From positions 47,964 through 111,963 of the forward strand of contig NZ_JBNGOT010000016.1 in the NCBI RefSeq assembly GCF_050589705.1: a DNA stretch of 64,000 nucleotides. Direction: 5' to 3'. Shown here piece by piece: positions 61,758 to 64,000 of this stretch (positions are counted from its first letter, which is position 1; the number at the start of each line of letters is the position of its first letter). Made by a program: the position numbers and the translations under genes. This DNA comes from Sunxiuqinia rutila. GTDB lineage: Bacteria; Bacteroidota; Bacteroidia; Bacteroidales; Prolixibacteraceae. Under the pieces are notes generated by a model. The model was not told the origin of the DNA. It made no database searches and saw only the letters and a list, made by a program, of their open reading frames with translations.

Positions 61758-63647
61758 ATGAAAACCACACCATTATTCCTTGGATTCACCATGCTTACAG
61801 GCCTGGCAGCAACATCCTGTGCCGATCAACAGCCCGACGAGCTTCCCAATATACTCTGGCTGACCAGTGAGGACAACAGCCCCTTTGCCGGCTGCTATGG
61901 CGATGAATTTGCCACCACGCCTAATTTGGATCAACTGGCATCGGAAGGCTTTCTCTACACCCATGCCTATGCCAACGCGCCCGTATGTGCCCCGGCACGC
62001 AACACAATCATCACGGGAGTTTACGCCAACTCGGGAGGGCACCAGCACATGCGCAGCTACTACCCAAAGTCTGAGCTCATTCATTTCCTTCCGCAATTTC
62101 TCCGCGAAAAAGGGTATTACTGCACCAACAACCACAAGGAAGATTACAACATGGCTGCCGGCCAGCTCCACGACATCTGGGATGAAAGCAGCCGCGAGGC
62201 GCACTACAAGAACCGCGAAAATGATCAGCCGTTTTTTGCCGTTTTCAACACCAACATCAGCCACGAGAGCAGTATTCATAAAACCATTCCTACAGAGCAA
62301 CTGAGACACCAGCCCGATGAAGTGAAGCTGCCGCCCTATCATCCGGACACACCGGAGATGCGTCATGATTGGGCCCAGTATTACGACAAAGTTGAAGACA
62401 TGGATGCCTGGGTGGGAAAACAACTTCAGGCATTGGATGAAGCCGGGCTGGCTGAAAACACCATCGTTTTTTACTTTGGCGACCACGGTGGAGTTTTGGG
62501 CCGAAGCAAGCGTTTTGTCTACGAATCGGGCACGCATGTCCCCTTTATCATTCGAATTCCGGAGCGATACAAACACTTATTTCCGGCTAAAAAGCCCGGA
62601 GCAAAGATCGACCGGCTCATCAGTTTTGTGGATTTGGCTCCAACGCTGCTAAGCATTGCCGGCATTCCAATTCCGGAGTACATGCAGGGAAAAGCTTTTC
62701 TGGGAAAACAAAAAACAGCCGACCCGGAGTATGCCTATATGTTTCGGGGGCGCATGGACGAGCGCTACGACATGAGTCGTGCCGTGCGCGATCAGCAGTT
62801 TCGCTACATCCGCAACTACATGCCCTACCGCATTTATGGGCAACACATCAATTATCTTTGGAAAGCGCCTTCGATGCCCTCCTGGGAACAAGCTTATTTA
62901 AAGGGCCAATGCAATCCGGCACAATCTGCTTTTTGGGAACCCAAGCCGGTTGAAGAGTTGTACGACACCGAAAAAGACCCTTGGGAAGTGCACAATCTGG
63001 TCAATGATCCGAACTACTCAAAAACACTGGAACGCCTGCGAAAAGCTAATAAGGACTGGGTAAGCCGGATTTACGACAGTGGCTTTATCCCGGAAGCCGA
63101 GCGCCAACTACTTGCCGACGGGCAATCCGTTTACGATCTTCTCCGGACCAATCAGATTCCCTTAAAGGCAATCATCGATGCCGCAGAACTGGCCACCTTA
63201 GGCCGAAAAGACAAGCTGCCGCAACTGGTTCAGCTGCTCGATCATGAAAATGAAAGCGTCCGGTACTGGGCAGCTACCGGGCTGTTAATTCTGGGGGCAG
63301 ATGCCCGGGAAGCCCAACCCAAGCTGGAACAGGTGTTGGATGACTCATCAGTAAGTGTTTCCATTGTTGCCGCCGAAGCCCTTTACTACTTGGGTGAAAA
63401 AGAAAAAGCCCTGACAACACTGCTGGCTGCACTAAAGCATCCCAGCCCGTTTGCCCGAACGCATGCCCTCAACGTCATTGACTACACGCATGAATTTACG
63501 CCAACCATTCAGGAAGCCCTCTTTCAAATGGTTCGGAAATTTGAAGACGATAAAAGCCCTGACCGGTACGATCTGCGCGTGGTGGAATGGCTGCTTGATA
63601 AGAACCAGGTGGACCGAAGCAATATGACCTTGAATAGCGCCAAATAA
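61758..63647 (+). CDS. Cys-type sulfatase lipoprotein with C-terminal HEAT-like repeats (N-sulfoglucosamine sulfohydrolase-like)
   Basis: 629 residues. Lipobox ATSC (Cys21), so anchored to the membrane. The sulfatase N-terminal domain has PNILWLTSEDNSPFAGCYG (metal residues near 38-39) and the maturation motif VCAPARNTIITG, with Cys77 expected to become formylglycine. Further metal and catalytic residues are in FGDHGG and KRFVYESGTHVPF. The C-terminal part (about 475-590) carries three HEAT-like helical repeats (LLDHENESVRYWAATGLLIL and relatives). Pattern nearest to heparan N-sulfatase-like S1 enzymes. It needs an anSME maturase, absent here. No SusCD pair or glycosidase is adjacent. Confidence 0.9.
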   Translation: MKTTPLFLGFTMLTGLAATSCADQQPDELPNILWLTSEDNSPFAGCYGDEFATTPNLDQLASEGFLYTHAYANAPVCAPARNTIITGVYANSGGHQHMRSYYPKSELIHFLPQFLREKGYYCTNNHKEDYNMAAGQLHDIWDESSREAHYKNRENDQPFFAVFNTNISHESSIHKTIPTEQLRHQPDEVKLPPYHPDTPEMRHDWAQYYDKVEDMDAWVGKQLQALDEAGLAENTIVFYFGDHGGVLGRSKRFVYESGTHVPFIIRIPERYKHLFPAKKPGAKIDRLISFVDLAPTLLSIAGIPIPEYMQGKAFLGKQKTADPEYAYMFRGRMDERYDMSRAVRDQQFRYIRNYMPYRIYGQHINYLWKAPSMPSWEQAYLKGQCNPAQSAFWEPKPVEELYDTEKDPWEVHNLVNDPNYSKTLERLRKANKDWVSRIYDSGFIPEAERQLLADGQSVYDLLRTNQIPLKAIIDAAELATLGRKDKLPQLVQLLDHENESVRYWAATGLLILGADAREAQPKLEQVLDDSSVSVSIVAAEALYYLGEKEKALTTLLAALKHPSPFARTHALNVIDYTHEFTPTIQEALFQMVRKFEDDKSPDRYDLRVVEWLLDKNQVDRSNMTLNSAK

Positions 63648-64000
63648 ATTGGCATGGCACTGTGCCGAACTCCCAAGACTCCAGCCGGAAATGGGAAAAA
63701 CCGGGTTGTGTGCCATTTCCCAATGGTTCGGTCGCTTTTCCATACGGGTTGATTGCATTTCCGGGCGGTACTTTCCCATTTCCAAGCGGTACTGTCCCAT
63801 TTCCGACTGGTAAAGTCACATTTCCAGACGGTACTGTCCCACTTCCGACAGGTCCTGCTCCACTTCCGGGTGGTCCTGGCGCAATCCGGACTGGCACAAG
63901 GCGGAAGTGGTAGTGTTCATTATGAGAGTGTTCAACAAACTGTGTCATGTAAACAAAAATGAATGTTTTAAAATTTACCTGATATGGGAAAAGAAAAGTT
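63648..64000. other. gene-free tail of the window with a 21-bp tandem array
   Basis: About 350 nt after the sulfatase stop. It carries the array at 63716-63900 and then AT-rich DNA. An ATG at 63984 opens a frame (MGKEK) that runs off the window and could be a gene start; too little is visible to name it. Confidence 0.5.
63716..63900 (+). repeat. 21-bp tandem repeat array, about 9 units
   Basis: TTTCC/CTTCC unit starts at 63716, 63737, 63758, 63779, 63800, 63821, 63842, 63863 and 63884, each exactly 21 bp apart. Core reads TTTCCxxxCGGTACTGTCCCA. At least two plus frames and two minus frames are open (FPSGTVP-, SHFRAVL-, GNGTVPL- and RLEMGKY-type heptads), so I treat these as non-coding. No stem-loop or terminator is obvious at its end. 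Confidence 0.85.

Noticed and set aside
63662..63913. 83-codon collagen-like or heptad frame over the 21-bp array, and its minus-strand counterparts
   Set aside because: Four frames are open for the same reason as above, with no signal, domain or clear start. Treated as a repeat.
1..64000. tRNA, rRNA, insertion sequence or prophage
   Set aside because: Intergenic regions were read for cloverleaf-type stems, transposase frames and integrase-like genes; none was found.

Overview
The window is a chromosomal segment of a Bacteroidota bacterium, most like a Marinilabiliales/Prolixibacteraceae-type marine or sediment organism. This is inferred from a SusC/SusD pair with FecR and an ECF sigma factor, TAnnTTTG-type -7 promoter elements, many short lipoprotein signals, DUF1080, DUF2264, DUF6807 and ThuA proteins, and a Cys-type sulfatase. 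I see no transposase, phage, tRNA or rRNA gene, and no CRISPR array. The window opens inside a minus-strand meaB and ends just after a repeat array.

Layout. 1-8300: meaB fragment, a DUF1573 protein, a two-component pair, phosphofructokinase, a DUF1080 lipoprotein, an Asp/Glu racemase-like protein and an Ldh2-type dehydrogenase. 8342-14030: a complete tripartite RND efflux operon (adaptor, pump, TolC-like channel; minus). 14527-24661: a tightly packed plus-strand run of nadB, nadC and coaX, then an outer-membrane protein, a TPR protein, lptC, a CNNM/CorC-type protein and ppiD, joining cofactor synthesis to envelope genes. 25054-45126: a carbohydrate-utilisation region. It reads sigma, FecR, SusC, SusD, MFS and Gfo/Idh/MocA, then DUF6807, ThuA, Gfo/Idh/MocA, DUF2264 and a Gfo/Idh-like lipoprotein, with an aldo/keto reductase, a DUF1080 protein and an AraC regulator at its edges. 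No classical glycoside hydrolase is recognisable in it. Several of its oxidoreductases carry export signals, so an oxidation-then-cleavage (keto-sugar) route is the working hypothesis.

46331-63647 is a mixed housekeeping/envelope region: acyl-CoA dehydrogenase, FUSC membrane protein, M20 peptidase, two VOC proteins, OmpA-like lipoprotein, spondin-domain lipoprotein, MsrB-MsrA fusion lipoprotein, a second two-component pair, acyl-CoA ligase, HD phosphohydrolase and a sulfatase with HEAT-like repeats. Two intergenic stretches hold tandem arrays with strict periods of 42 bp (58311-58580) and 21 bp (63716-63900). Both periods are whole numbers of DNA helical turns, and several reading frames stay open across both arrays. 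I regard these as repeats, not genes.

Most transcription units end in clear intrinsic terminators. Several have A/C mismatches on the plus strand that become G-U pairs in the minus-strand RNA, in agreement with the gene orientation.
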